The notes beneath the pieces are model-generated. The model was given only the letters and a program-made list of their open reading frames with translations, was not told the origin of the DNA and ran no database searches. 6,775 bases of DNA from an uncultured Oscillibacter sp. (GTDB lineage Bacteria; Bacillota; Clostridia; Oscillospirales; Oscillospiraceae): NCBI GenBank assembly GCA_946183175.1, contig CAMHBH010000116.1, forward strand, positions 1-6,775. The letters are read 5' to 3'. This document shows, in pieces, positions 1 to 5,789 of the stretch (the stretch's first letter is position 1; each line of letters starts with the position of its first letter). Made by a program: the position numbers and the translations under genes.

Positions 1-1
1 C

Positions 2-169
2 ACGCAGCCGGGCACGACCTTCCGCATCCGCGGCCAGGGCGTGCAGCAGCTGCGGGGCAATTACCGCGGCGATATGATTCTGCACATCCGGGTGGAGGTG
101 CCCCGGCGGCTCAACGAAAAGCAGAAGGAGCTGCTGCGCCAGTTCGCCGATACCGCCACCGGAAAACAG
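2..169 (+). other. dnaJ: DnaJ (Hsp40) C-terminal fragment fused in frame to priA
   Basis: Codons 1-56 read TQPGTTFRIRGQGVQQLRGN, then YRGDMILHIRVEVPRRLNEK, then QKELLRQFADTATGKQ. This is the second C-terminal beta-domain of the DnaJ co-chaperone: the GTQPG(T)xFRLRGKG motif, the RGD(x)(h)V element and the terminal LNEKQKELLRQF helix all occur in the right order. DnaJ stimulates DnaK ATPase activity and has no known link to PriA. The segment should continue into a short basic tail and a stop, but it passes directly into PriA sequence without a frame change. The segment is also unlike the rest of the window in words: six GCAGC/GCTGC sites lie within positions 4-137, while only two occur in the remaining 6.6 kb. 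The exact junction cannot be fixed, because DTATGKQG (149-172) could belong to either protein. The fragment probably derives from another locus or another genome. Confidence 0.85.
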
Positions 170-805
170 GGAAAGCTACTCGCGAAATTTGAACAGGAGC
201 GCATTCCGATTCTATTAGGTACGCAGATGGTCGCGCGCGGACTGGATTTCGAGAACGTGACGTTAGTCGGGGCGCTACTCGCCGACGCGTCCTTGTACTT
301 CGACCACTACCGCGCCGCCGAACGGACGTTTAGCCTGTTGACGCAGGTCGTCGGGCGCGCCGGACGCGGTACCCGGCAGGGCCGCGCGATTATTCAGACG
401 TACCAACCCGACAGCGACGTGATTCAGAGCGCCGCCGCCCAGGACTACCGCCGCTTCTACGAGACCGAAATCAGAATCCGCCGCGCGCGGCGCTGTCCGC
501 CCTTCGCCGACTGGTTTACACTAACCGTCTCGGGCGTCGAGGAACAGGCCGTATTTCTCGCGGCGGTGAAAGTCCGCGACACCCTGCGGAATCTGTTCAA
601 CGCGCCGGGGTTCTCCGCCGAAATCCTCGGCCCGGCCCCCGCGCCCGTCCTGCGCGTCAACGCCCGTTACCGCTACCGGGTTCTGCTGGTGTGCCGGAAC
701 GAAAAGCCCGTCCGGGAACGTTTAGCGTGGCTGTCGGGGGAGTTCTTACGAGACCGCGCCGCGCGTGGGCTGTCGCTGTCCGTGGACTGCAACGGCGACA
801 ACTGA
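2..805 (+). CDS. priA: Primosomal protein N' (PriA helicase), C-terminal part, in a frame whose beginning is DnaJ-like
   Basis: PriA is the 3'-5' superfamily 2 DNA helicase that reloads the replisome at stalled forks. From about position 170 to the TGA at 803-805 the translation follows the PriA C-terminus. Helicase motif V reads GTQMVARGLDF (218-250), followed by NVTLVGALLADASLY, and motif VI reads QVVGRAGRG (344-370). The C-terminal domain follows, with RRCPPFADW and ILGPAPAPVLRVNARYRYRVLL. Only about 210 PriA residues are present, against 700-800 in the family. The DNA-binding domain, Walker motifs and zinc-binding cysteines would lie upstream. The frame is open to the left edge, but codons before about 57 encode DnaJ sequence, so the missing PriA part is replaced rather than just cut off by the window. 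The position directly before def and fmt is the normal Firmicutes context. The PriA identity is secure; this reading frame as an intact gene is doubtful. Confidence 0.9.
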   Translation, partial: TQPGTTFRIRGQGVQQLRGNYRGDMILHIRVEVPRRLNEKQKELLRQFADTATGKQGKLLAKFEQERIPILLGTQMVARGLDFENVTLVGALLADASLYFDHYRAAERTFSLLTQVVGRAGRGTRQGRAIIQTYQPDSDVIQSAAAQDYRRFYETEIRIRRARRCPPFADWFTLTVSGVEEQAVFLAAVKVRDTLRNLFNAPGFSAEILGPAPAPVLRVNARYRYRVLLVCRNEKPVRERLAWLSGEFLRDRAARGLSLSVDCNGDN

Positions 806-933
806 CAAGGCTTATCTGAACGGCGGCAATTGACAGAAACCCTTGTCACGGCGGCGACGGACGGAAAGATTATCAAAGCGCGCCGACGGACAAAGACGGT
901 TACAGTCGGCGTCGAAAGACGAAAGGATTATCA
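791..933 (+). repeat. Degenerate direct repeats in the priA-def gap
   Basis: Two short repeats are visible. Positions 791-807 (the last codons of priA through TGA) recur at 819-835 with 15 of 17 bases identical, again including an in-phase Asn-Gly-X-Asn-TGA pattern, at a period of 28. Positions 860-875 (GACGGAAAGATTATCA) recur at 918-933 with 14 of 16 identical, at a period of 58, and a weaker relative (AAGGCTTATC) lies another 58 bases earlier at 807-816. Bases 807-864 and 865-922 can be aligned as degenerate 58-nt units with a small shift. The last unit supplies the AAAGGA ribosome-binding site of def. The gap (806-937) contains no convincing gene, promoter or terminator. Confidence 0.5.
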
Positions 934-937
934 CAGT

Positions 938-1453
938 ATGGCATTGAGAAACATCGTGGAACAGGGCGACCCCGTACTGACCAAAAAGGCCCGGCCCGTC
1001 CGGGACTTCAACGGGCGTCTCTGGCTCCTGCTGGACGATATGCGCGACACCCTCGCCAACGCCGGCGGGGCCGGATTGGCCGCCCCGCAAGTCGGCGTAC
1101 TCCGGCGCGTGTGCCTGGTCATGGACGAGAAGACGGAGGAGTATTACGAACTGGTCAACCCGGAAATCATAGAGCAGGACGGCGAACAGACAGGCTTAGA
1201 GGGCTGTCTGAGCGTGCCGGGGAAGTGGGGCATTGTGACGCGTCCGGAACACGTCAAAGTCCGGGCGCAGGACAGGCGCGGCGACTGGCACGAATACGAG
1301 GGTACCGGACTGACGGCGCGGGCATTCTGTCACGAAATCGCCCACCTTGACGGCCACTTATATACAGAACTGATAGACCATTTCCTGTCTGACGAGGAGC
1401 TGGAGGAGTACCAGAGACAGCAGGACGAGCAGGAAGCCGGGGAAGGGGCGTGA
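938..1453 (+). CDS. def: Peptide deformylase
   Basis: This metalloenzyme removes the N-terminal formyl group from nascent proteins at the ribosome exit. The 171-residue product has all three family motifs: GGAGLAAPQVG (GxGxAAPQ), EGCLSVPG with metal-ligand Cys90, and the HEXXH motif HEIAH with His132, Glu133 and His136. The residue before the last His is Ala rather than the Asp common in the family (HExDH); this is not a catalytic residue. The C-terminus is acidic and Gln/Glu-rich, as in many clostridial forms. The start at 938 is preferred because AAAGGA lies at 922-926 with suitable spacing and MALRNIVEQGDPVL is the expected N-terminus. The same frame stays open back to 830, but those 36 extra residues are low-complexity and come from the repeat-bearing gap. 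fmt starts 4 nt after the stop, the classic def-fmt pairing. Confidence 0.96.
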   Translation: MALRNIVEQGDPVLTKKARPVRDFNGRLWLLLDDMRDTLANAGGAGLAAPQVGVLRRVCLVMDEKTEEYYELVNPEIIEQDGEQTGLEGCLSVPGKWGIVTRPEHVKVRAQDRRGDWHEYEGTGLTARAFCHEIAHLDGHLYTELIDHFLSDEELEEYQRQQDEQEAGEGA

Positions 1454-1457
1454 CGGA

Positions 1458-2396
1458 ATGCGGATAGTGTTCATGGGCACGCCGGATTTCGCGGCGGCGT
1501 CGCTGCGGGCGCTCTCGGAGGCCGGACACGAGATTTGCGGCGTATTCACGCAGCCAGACAGGCCCAAGAACCGCGGACACAAATTAGCGGCGTCCCCGGT
1601 GAAGGAGTACGCGCTTTCGCGGGGAATCCCGGTGTACCAGCCGCTCAAACTTCGCGACGAGGCCGCGCTGGAAAGTCTGCGCGCCTTGTCGCCGGAATTG
1701 GTCGTCGTGGCGGCCTACGGGAAGATTCTCCCGGAGGCGGTCTTGCAAGTGCCCCTGTACGGCTGTATCAATGTACACTCGTCGCTGTTGCCGCGCTACC
1801 GGGGCGCCGCGCCCATCAACTGGGCCATTCTCAACGGCGACACCCATACGGGCGTAACCATTATGCACATGGCGAAGGAACTCGACGCCGGCGACATCGT
1901 CCTGCAACGCGAGACCGACATCGGGCCGCACGAGGACGCGCTGTCGCTGACGGGCCGCCTTGCCGCACTCGGCGCGGAGGCATTGTTACAGGCCGTGGCC
2001 GCGATTGCCAGCGGCACCGCGCCGCGTTTCGCGCAGGACCCCGAACGCGTCACGTACGCGCCCATGCTGTCGAAGGAGCTTTCGCCCGTGGACTGGAACC
2101 GCCCCGCGCGGGAAATCCAGTGCCAGATACGCGGGCTTTACCCGTGGCCATGCGCCACGACCGACGCGATAGGCGGCGAAACGCTGAAGCTGTTCGCGTC
2201 GGAGGCCACCGGGGAGTACACCGACGCCCCGCCGGGTACGGTCACGGACGCCGGAAAGGCGGGTATCGGCGTGGCGTGCGGGGACGGTACAATCTTACGT
2301 GTCACGGAACTACAGGCACAGGGCAAAAAACGGATGTCCGCCGCAAGTTACCTGCTCGGGCACCCTGTCAAACCCGGCAACGGGCCGGAATCCTGA
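1458..2396 (+). CDS. fmt: Methionyl-tRNA formyltransferase
   Basis: Fmt transfers a formyl group from 10-formyltetrahydrofolate to Met-tRNA(fMet) for translation initiation. The 312-residue protein has the normal family length. Its N-terminus is MRIVFMGTPDFA. The Rossmann-like catalytic domain carries NVHSSLLPRYRGAAPINWAI and LDAGDI, giving the catalytic set Asn105, His107 and Asp143, which matches E. coli Asn106, His108 and Asp144 with an offset of one. The C-terminal tRNA-binding OB-like domain starts near residue 205 (YAPMLSKELSPVDW) and ends with KKRMSAASYLLGHPVKPG. A GGGAAGGGG ribosome-binding site inside the end of def (1440-1448) precedes the ATG. The last 15 or so codons plus the TGA are re-copied twice downstream (see the repeat at 2348-2507). 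Two GCWGC sites (1502-1506 and 1550-1554), the only ones after the left-edge chimera, lie in its first 100 bases. Confidence 0.97.
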   Translation: MRIVFMGTPDFAAASLRALSEAGHEICGVFTQPDRPKNRGHKLAASPVKEYALSRGIPVYQPLKLRDEAALESLRALSPELVVVAAYGKILPEAVLQVPLYGCINVHSSLLPRYRGAAPINWAILNGDTHTGVTIMHMAKELDAGDIVLQRETDIGPHEDALSLTGRLAALGAEALLQAVAAIASGTAPRFAQDPERVTYAPMLSKELSPVDWNRPAREIQCQIRGLYPWPCATTDAIGGETLKLFASEATGEYTDAPPGTVTDAGKAGIGVACGDGTILRVTELQAQGKKRMSAASYLLGHPVKPGNGPES

Positions 2397-2507
2397 AATT
2401 TGCGAATTACCTGTCCGGGCACCCGGTCAAACCCGGCGACGGGCCGGAATCCTGAAATACCTGCCCGGACACCCGTCAAACCCGGCGACGGGTTGAAATT
2501 CTGAATT
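2348..2507 (+). repeat. Three tandem copies of the fmt 3' end with GNRA-loop hairpins
   Basis: Copy 1 (2348-2399) is the real end of fmt, encoding YLLGHPVKPGNGPES and the stop. Copy 2 (2407-2458) differs at only a few of 52 positions and lies 59 nt downstream. Copy 3 (2459-2507) starts 50 nt after the matching point of copy 2 and is more degenerate, with a 1-nt deletion. The periods are not multiples of three, so the copies sit in different frames and are not coding extensions. Each copy keeps a small hairpin: CCCG-GCAA-CGGG (2373-2384), CCCG-GCGA-CGGG (2432-2443) and AACCCG-GCGA-CGGGTT (2479-2494). The loops differ in sequence but all fit GNRA. In copy 2, outer CCGG blocks (2423-2426 and 2444-2447) could add a second stem. 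No U-tract follows, so these are not standard terminators. The repeats fill nearly all of the 124-bp fmt-metallopeptidase gap. Confidence 0.85.
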
Positions 2508-2520
2508 GCGAGGTGTAACC

Positions 2521-3234
2521 ATGTTTTATCGAGGCACAGCCAGCGCGGATATGATTTACCTGATTCTCCTGATACCCGTTATGATTCTCTCCGCGTGGGC
2601 CCAAATGCAGGTCAGCGGGAATTTCCGCAAGTACAGCCAGTTACGGTGTACGCGCGGCCTGACGGGCCGCGAGGCCGCCGAAGCCGTACTCCGTGCCCAT
2701 CACGTCACAAACGTGGGAATCCGCCCCTGCGCCGGGTCTCTGACTGACCACTACAACCCGCAGGACAACTGTATTTATCTCTCGGAACCGGTCTATAATG
2801 TCGCGACGGTCTCGGCGGTGGGCGTGGCCTGCCACGAGGCCGGACACGCCGTGCAGTACGCCGAAAACTACGCGCCCGTCCGCCTCCGCAGTGCCATTAT
2901 TCCCGCGACGCAGTTCGGTTCACAGGCGTCGTTCCTGTTCCTGTTTTTGGGGATTATCCTGTATTTCCAGCCGCTTTTGTTCGTCGGAATCATCCTCTTC
3001 TCGCTGACCACCTTCTTCCAGCTCGTGACACTCCCCGTAGAGTTCGACGCCTCCCGCCGCGCCATTGCGACTATCGAGAGTTCCGGACTGCTCAGCGACG
3101 ACGAGACCGACGGCGCGAAGAAAGTCTTAAAGGCGGCGGCGCTGACGTATGTCGCGGCGCTGTTGATGTCGGCGTTGCAGTTGTTGCGCTACGTGCTGAT
3201 TTTCATGTCGCGCGACCGCCGGGGGCGCAGGTAA
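2521..3234 (+). CDS. YugP-type membrane zinc metallopeptidase
   Basis: The product (237 residues) is a predicted integral-membrane neutral zinc metallopeptidase of the YugP family, whose substrates are not established. An N-terminal hydrophobic segment (about residues 10-26, MIYLILLIPVMILSAWA) is followed by a domain with NVGI-(x)-GSLTDHYNPQDNCIYLSEPVY and the zinc motif HEAGH (His105, Glu106, His109). Two closely spaced hydrophobic stretches come next (about 135-172), then PVEFDASRRA, where Glu174 is the likely third zinc ligand. A final hydrophobic segment (about 200-227) and a basic tail (RDRRGRR) close the protein. The ATG at 2521 is chosen because GAGGTG (2510-2515) is well spaced; an in-frame TTG at 2506 has no such site. 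The stop overlaps the rsmB start by one base (TAATG). Members of this family commonly sit between fmt and rsmB in Clostridia, so the context fits. Confidence 0.9.
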   Translation: MFYRGTASADMIYLILLIPVMILSAWAQMQVSGNFRKYSQLRCTRGLTGREAAEAVLRAHHVTNVGIRPCAGSLTDHYNPQDNCIYLSEPVYNVATVSAVGVACHEAGHAVQYAENYAPVRLRSAIIPATQFGSQASFLFLFLGIILYFQPLLFVGIILFSLTTFFQLVTLPVEFDASRRAIATIESSGLLSDDETDGAKKVLKAAALTYVAALLMSALQLLRYVLIFMSRDRRGRR

Positions 3235-3283
3235 TGCCGTCGGCTGTAAAACAACCGCAGTCGGCGCGGGGAATGCCGTCGGC
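3234..3283 (+). repeat. Duplicated rsmB start region
   Basis: ATGCCGTCGGC occurs at 3234-3244 and again at 3273-3283, exactly 39 nt (13 codons) apart and in the same frame. The copies encode MPSAVKQPQSARG and MPSAKSARD, with a second similarity between QSARG and KSARD. This looks like a small in-frame tandem duplication of the gene start. It could also be chance in a low-complexity stretch, but two in-frame ATGs with 11 identical bases are unlikely. Confidence 0.5.
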
Positions 3284-4547
3284 GAAATCCGCCCGCGACA
3301 CCGCGCTGGATATCCTGACGGCCTGTCGCCGTCAAAGCGCCTGGGCCGACGCCGCCCTCAACGCCCGCGTCATGCCCGCGACGGAGGCCGCCCTGTGCGC
3401 GCGTCTGGTCTACGGCGTCCTGCAAAACCGTATCCTGCTCGACTTCTACCTCAACGCGTTTTGCAAACAGAAAGTCTCGCACCTGCAAGAGCCGCTCGCG
3501 GATATTCTCCGAATCGGCGCGTACCAGATACTCTATCTCGACCGCGTACCCGACCGCGCCGCCGTGAATGAGGCGGTAACGCAGTCAGTACGCGCCGGAC
3601 GCAAGCCCGCCTCCGGGCTTGTCAATGCGGTACTACGGCGGCTGTCGCGGGAGAAGGCGTCGCTCCCCGCGATTCCCGACGCCGCGACGCGCTACAGTCA
3701 CCCGTACTGGATAGTGGAGCGCGTCGGGGCGATACTCGGCCCGGAGGAGACGGAGCGTTTCCTGTCGGCGAACAACCAGATACCGCCGATTACAGTACGG
3801 GTCAACACGGAGCGCGCGACGCCCGAAGATTTCCCGGAGGCGGCGCGGCACCCGTGGGTACCGGACTGTCTGGAACTGACGGGCGGCGGTTCGGTGACGG
3901 GCCTGCAAGCGTTCCGGGACGGGAAATTCTATGTACAGGACGCGGCGGCGCAACTCGTGACGCGCGTCGCCGGGATTACGCGCGGACAGTCGGTGCTCGA
4001 CGTGTGCGCGGCCCCGGGCGGGAAGTCGTTCGGGGCGGCGCTCGACGGCGGCGCGGTGCTCTCCTGCGATGTCAACGCCAACAAGCTACAGCGTATCGCC
4101 GACGGCGCGGCGCGCCTCGGACTTGCGGGGCGTATCCGTACCGAACAGGCCGACGGGCGCGAGTTCCGCCCCGAATGGGAGGCCAAATTCGACGCCGTAC
4201 TCGTCGACGCGCCGTGCTCCGGACTGGGAATCATCCGCAAAAAGCCCGATATCCGCTACCGTGACCCGGCGGCGCTGTCGGAATTACCGGAGTTACAGTA
4301 CGCCATACTCCGCAACGCCGCGCGTTACGTCCGCCCCGGCGGGGCGCTCGTCTACTCGACCTGTACGATACTCCCGGAGGAAAACGAGGCGGTTACAGAC
4401 CGATTCCTGTCGGGGAACCCGGACTTCCGGCGCGTGTCGTTCACGCTTCCGGGGCGCGGAGACTTCCCCGGACAAGTCACGCTGTGGCCTCAGCGCGACC
4501 ACACGGACGGGTTTTATATTTGCCGGATGGAGAGGAACACGACATGA
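3234..4547 (+). CDS. rsmB: 16S rRNA (cytosine-967-C5)-methyltransferase RsmB
   Basis: RsmB (Sun/Fmu) methylates C967 of 16S rRNA using S-adenosylmethionine. The 437-residue length is normal. An N-terminal NusB-like helical RNA-binding domain occupies about residues 18-145 (ARDTALDILTACRR ... VNAVLRRLSREK). The Rossmann methyltransferase domain carries the SAM motif VLDVCAAPGGKS (254-265), DAPCSGLG with Cys328, and YSTCTILPEENE with Cys377. In m5C methyltransferases the Cys of the TC motif is the nucleophile and the Cys of the PC motif helps product release. The start is uncertain: ATG at 3234 overlaps the previous stop, whereas ATG at 3273 gives MPSAKSARDTALDIL, which resembles the usual family N-terminus. 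The two starts share an 11-nt identity (see the repeat entry). The stop overlaps the next gene by 4 nt (ATGA). Confidence 0.96.
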   Translation: MPSAVKQPQSARGMPSAKSARDTALDILTACRRQSAWADAALNARVMPATEAALCARLVYGVLQNRILLDFYLNAFCKQKVSHLQEPLADILRIGAYQILYLDRVPDRAAVNEAVTQSVRAGRKPASGLVNAVLRRLSREKASLPAIPDAATRYSHPYWIVERVGAILGPEETERFLSANNQIPPITVRVNTERATPEDFPEAARHPWVPDCLELTGGGSVTGLQAFRDGKFYVQDAAAQLVTRVAGITRGQSVLDVCAAPGGKSFGAALDGGAVLSCDVNANKLQRIADGAARLGLAGRIRTEQADGREFRPEWEAKFDAVLVDAPCSGLGIIRKKPDIRYRDPAALSELPELQYAILRNAARYVRPGGALVYSTCTILPEENEAVTDRFLSGNPDFRRVSFTLPGRGDFPGQVTLWPQRDHTDGFYICRMERNTT

Positions 4548-4696
4548 AGGAATACAAAGTCGTAGAGGCGAAGAACGCGAAAGCCGCCGAGGCGGTCATG
4601 AATGAACTGGCCCGCGACGGCTGGGAAGTCGTCAGCGTGAACTACTGGAGTTATTGGAAAACCTGTCTGCTGATTACTCTTTCGCGGGAAGTCTGA
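4544..4696 (+). CDS. Small DUF4177-like protein (50 residues)
   Basis: The product is 50 residues long: MKEYKVVEAKNAKAAEAVMN at the start, then a helix-to-strand segment ELARDGWEVVSVNYWSYWKT, ending in LLITLSREV. The pattern (M)KEYKVV ... LNxLxxxGWEVVSV ... hhITLxR is that of DUF4177-type small proteins, which have no established biochemical role. The predicted fold is strand-helix-strand-strand, with the GWEV turn as its best-conserved part. There is no signal peptide and no obvious catalytic motif. The ATG overlaps the rsmB TGA by 4 nt, and GGAGAGGA (4529-4536) in the end of rsmB forms a good ribosome-binding site. Tight coupling to rsmB and the family-like sequence support a real gene despite its size. 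A role linked to RNA modification would be guesswork. Confidence 0.85.
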   Translation: MKEYKVVEAKNAKAAEAVMNELARDGWEVVSVNYWSYWKTCLLITLSREV

Positions 4697-4703
4697 AAGA
4701 TAC

Positions 4704-4731
4704 TTGACAGGACGCCGAAAAAGCGTATGAT
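4704..4731 (+). promoter_or_regulatory. Candidate sigma-A promoter in front of rlmN
   Basis: A perfect -35 box TTGACA (4704-4709) is separated by 16 nt from TATGAT (4726-4731), one mismatch from TATAAT. It lies in the 49-bp gap between the small gene and rlmN, which is locally richer in A/T than its surroundings. Transcription would be expected to start near 4738, inside the rlmN ribosome-binding site AAAGGA (4735-4740) and only about 8 nt before the ATG at 4746. It could be a secondary promoter for rlmN-phosphatase-kinase. The very short leader is a reason for caution. Confidence 0.5.
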
Positions 4732-4745
4732 TTGAAAGGAAGCCT

Positions 4746-5789
4746 ATGCTCGATTTGAAATCCATGTCGCCGGAGGAATTGTCGGAGGCGCTGTCGCGGA
4801 TGGGGGAACCGTCGTTCCGGGGGCGGCAGTTGTTCCAGTGGCTACAGCGCGGGGCGAAATCCCTCGACGAGATGTCGAATTTGCCTAGAGGCCTGCGCGA
4901 CAAGTTGCGCGAGAACGCCGTACTGTCGCCGCCGCGAATCGCCCGGAAGCAGGTCTCGCAACTCGACGGGACAATCAAATACCTTTGGGAGCTGTCGGAC
5001 GGGAACTGTGTGGAATCGGTGCTCATGCGCTACCACCACGGGAATACGGTGTGCGTCTCGTCGCAGGCGGGGTGCCGGATGGGGTGCGCGTTCTGCGCGT
5101 CGACCATCGCCGGGAAGGCCCGCGATTTGACGCCCGGCGAAATACTCGACCAGGTACTGTTTACGTCTCTGGACGCCGGGGCGGGCGTCTCGAATGTCGT
5201 GCTGATGGGAATCGGGGAGCCGCTCGACAATTTCGACGCCGTGCTGAAGTTCCTCGAACTGCTCAACCACCCCGACGGGCTGAATATCGGCATGAGGCAC
5301 GTTTCGCTGTCGACCTGCGGCCTGATTCCCGGAATCCGCCGCCTCGCCGACTTGCGCTTACAACTGACGCTCTCGGTCTCCCTTCACGCCCCCGACAACG
5401 AAACCCGCTCGCGTCTCATGCCCGTAAACCGTACCTACGACGTAGAGGCGCTGTTCGCGGCCTGTCAAGACTATTTCAGGCACACCGGGCGGCGGATTTC
5501 TTTTGAGTACGCGCTTATCGACGGCGTCAACGACCATGACTGGCAGGCGCAACGAATCGCCGAACGCCTGCACGGCATGCCCGCGCACGTCAATTTAATT
5601 CCGCTCAACCGCGTGACGGAACGGAATCTCCGCCCGTCGCGGCGCATGGGCGAATTTCAAGCGCTGTTGGAGCGCCTCGGGGTGACGGTGACGGTGCGCC
5701 GGAGCCTCGGCGGCGATATCGACGCCTCCTGCGGACAGCTCCGCCGGAGAGCCTTGGAACTTTCTGAAAAAAGAGGTGACGCGCAATGA
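4746..5789 (+). CDS. rlmN: Dual-specificity RNA methyltransferase RlmN (radical SAM)
   Basis: RlmN makes 2-methyladenosine at A2503 of 23S rRNA (and at A37 of some tRNAs in E. coli). The 347-residue protein has the normal length. The N-terminal helical domain has FRGRQLFQWL and MSNLPRGLRDKL. The radical SAM core carries CxxxCxxC as CRMGCAFC, with cluster ligands Cys110, Cys114 and Cys117. Cys103, in VCVSSQAGC, corresponds to the E. coli catalytic Cys118. Cys329, in GGDIDASCGQL, corresponds to the methyl-carrying Cys355. Also present are GIGEPLDNFD, SLSTCGL, LSVSLHAPDNETRSRLMPVNR and HVNLIPLNRV, which are RlmN signatures; all the key residues of an active enzyme are in place. The related resistance enzyme Cfr is less likely, given the RlmN-specific motifs and gene context. 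The ribosome-binding site AAAGGA is at 4735-4740. The stop overlaps the phosphatase start by 4 nt. Confidence 0.96.
   Translation: MLDLKSMSPEELSEALSRMGEPSFRGRQLFQWLQRGAKSLDEMSNLPRGLRDKLRENAVLSPPRIARKQVSQLDGTIKYLWELSDGNCVESVLMRYHHGNTVCVSSQAGCRMGCAFCASTIAGKARDLTPGEILDQVLFTSLDAGAGVSNVVLMGIGEPLDNFDAVLKFLELLNHPDGLNIGMRHVSLSTCGLIPGIRRLADLRLQLTLSVSLHAPDNETRSRLMPVNRTYDVEALFAACQDYFRHTGRRISFEYALIDGVNDHDWQAQRIAERLHGMPAHVNLIPLNRVTERNLRPSRRMGEFQALLERLGVTVTVRRSLGGDIDASCGQLRRRALELSEKRGDAQ

Noticed and set aside
830..860. TTGACA at 830-835 as a -35 box of a def promoter
   Set aside because: No plausible -10 box lies 15-19 nt downstream, and the hexamer is part of the repeated priA stop region (AACTGACA/AATTGACA).
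830..937. A 36-codon N-terminal extension of peptide deformylase starting at 830
   Set aside because: The extension is low-complexity and overlaps the repeat region. The ATG at 938 has a good ribosome-binding site and gives the family-typical N-terminus.
1331..1348. HEIAH in place of HExDH in the deformylase as a sign of inactivation
   Set aside because: The HEXXH metal ligands and catalytic Glu, the EGCLS cysteine and GxGxAAPQ are all present. The replaced residue is not a metal ligand, and variation there is tolerated in the family.
1535..2455. Alternative frame through fmt ending at the second repeat copy
   Set aside because: It is an Arg-rich out-of-frame shadow of fmt. It ends in a GHPVKPGDGPES-like tail only because the repeat period of 59 shifts the frame.
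2348..2507. CRISPR array or intrinsic terminator at the fmt-end repeats
   Set aside because: There are no spacers of regular length between identical repeats. The hairpins lack a following U-tract, and the repeats are copies of coding sequence.
2506..2520. TTG start at 2506 for the metallopeptidase
   Set aside because: The ATG at 2521 has a well-spaced GAGGTG. The TTG lies in the repeat-rich gap with no such site.
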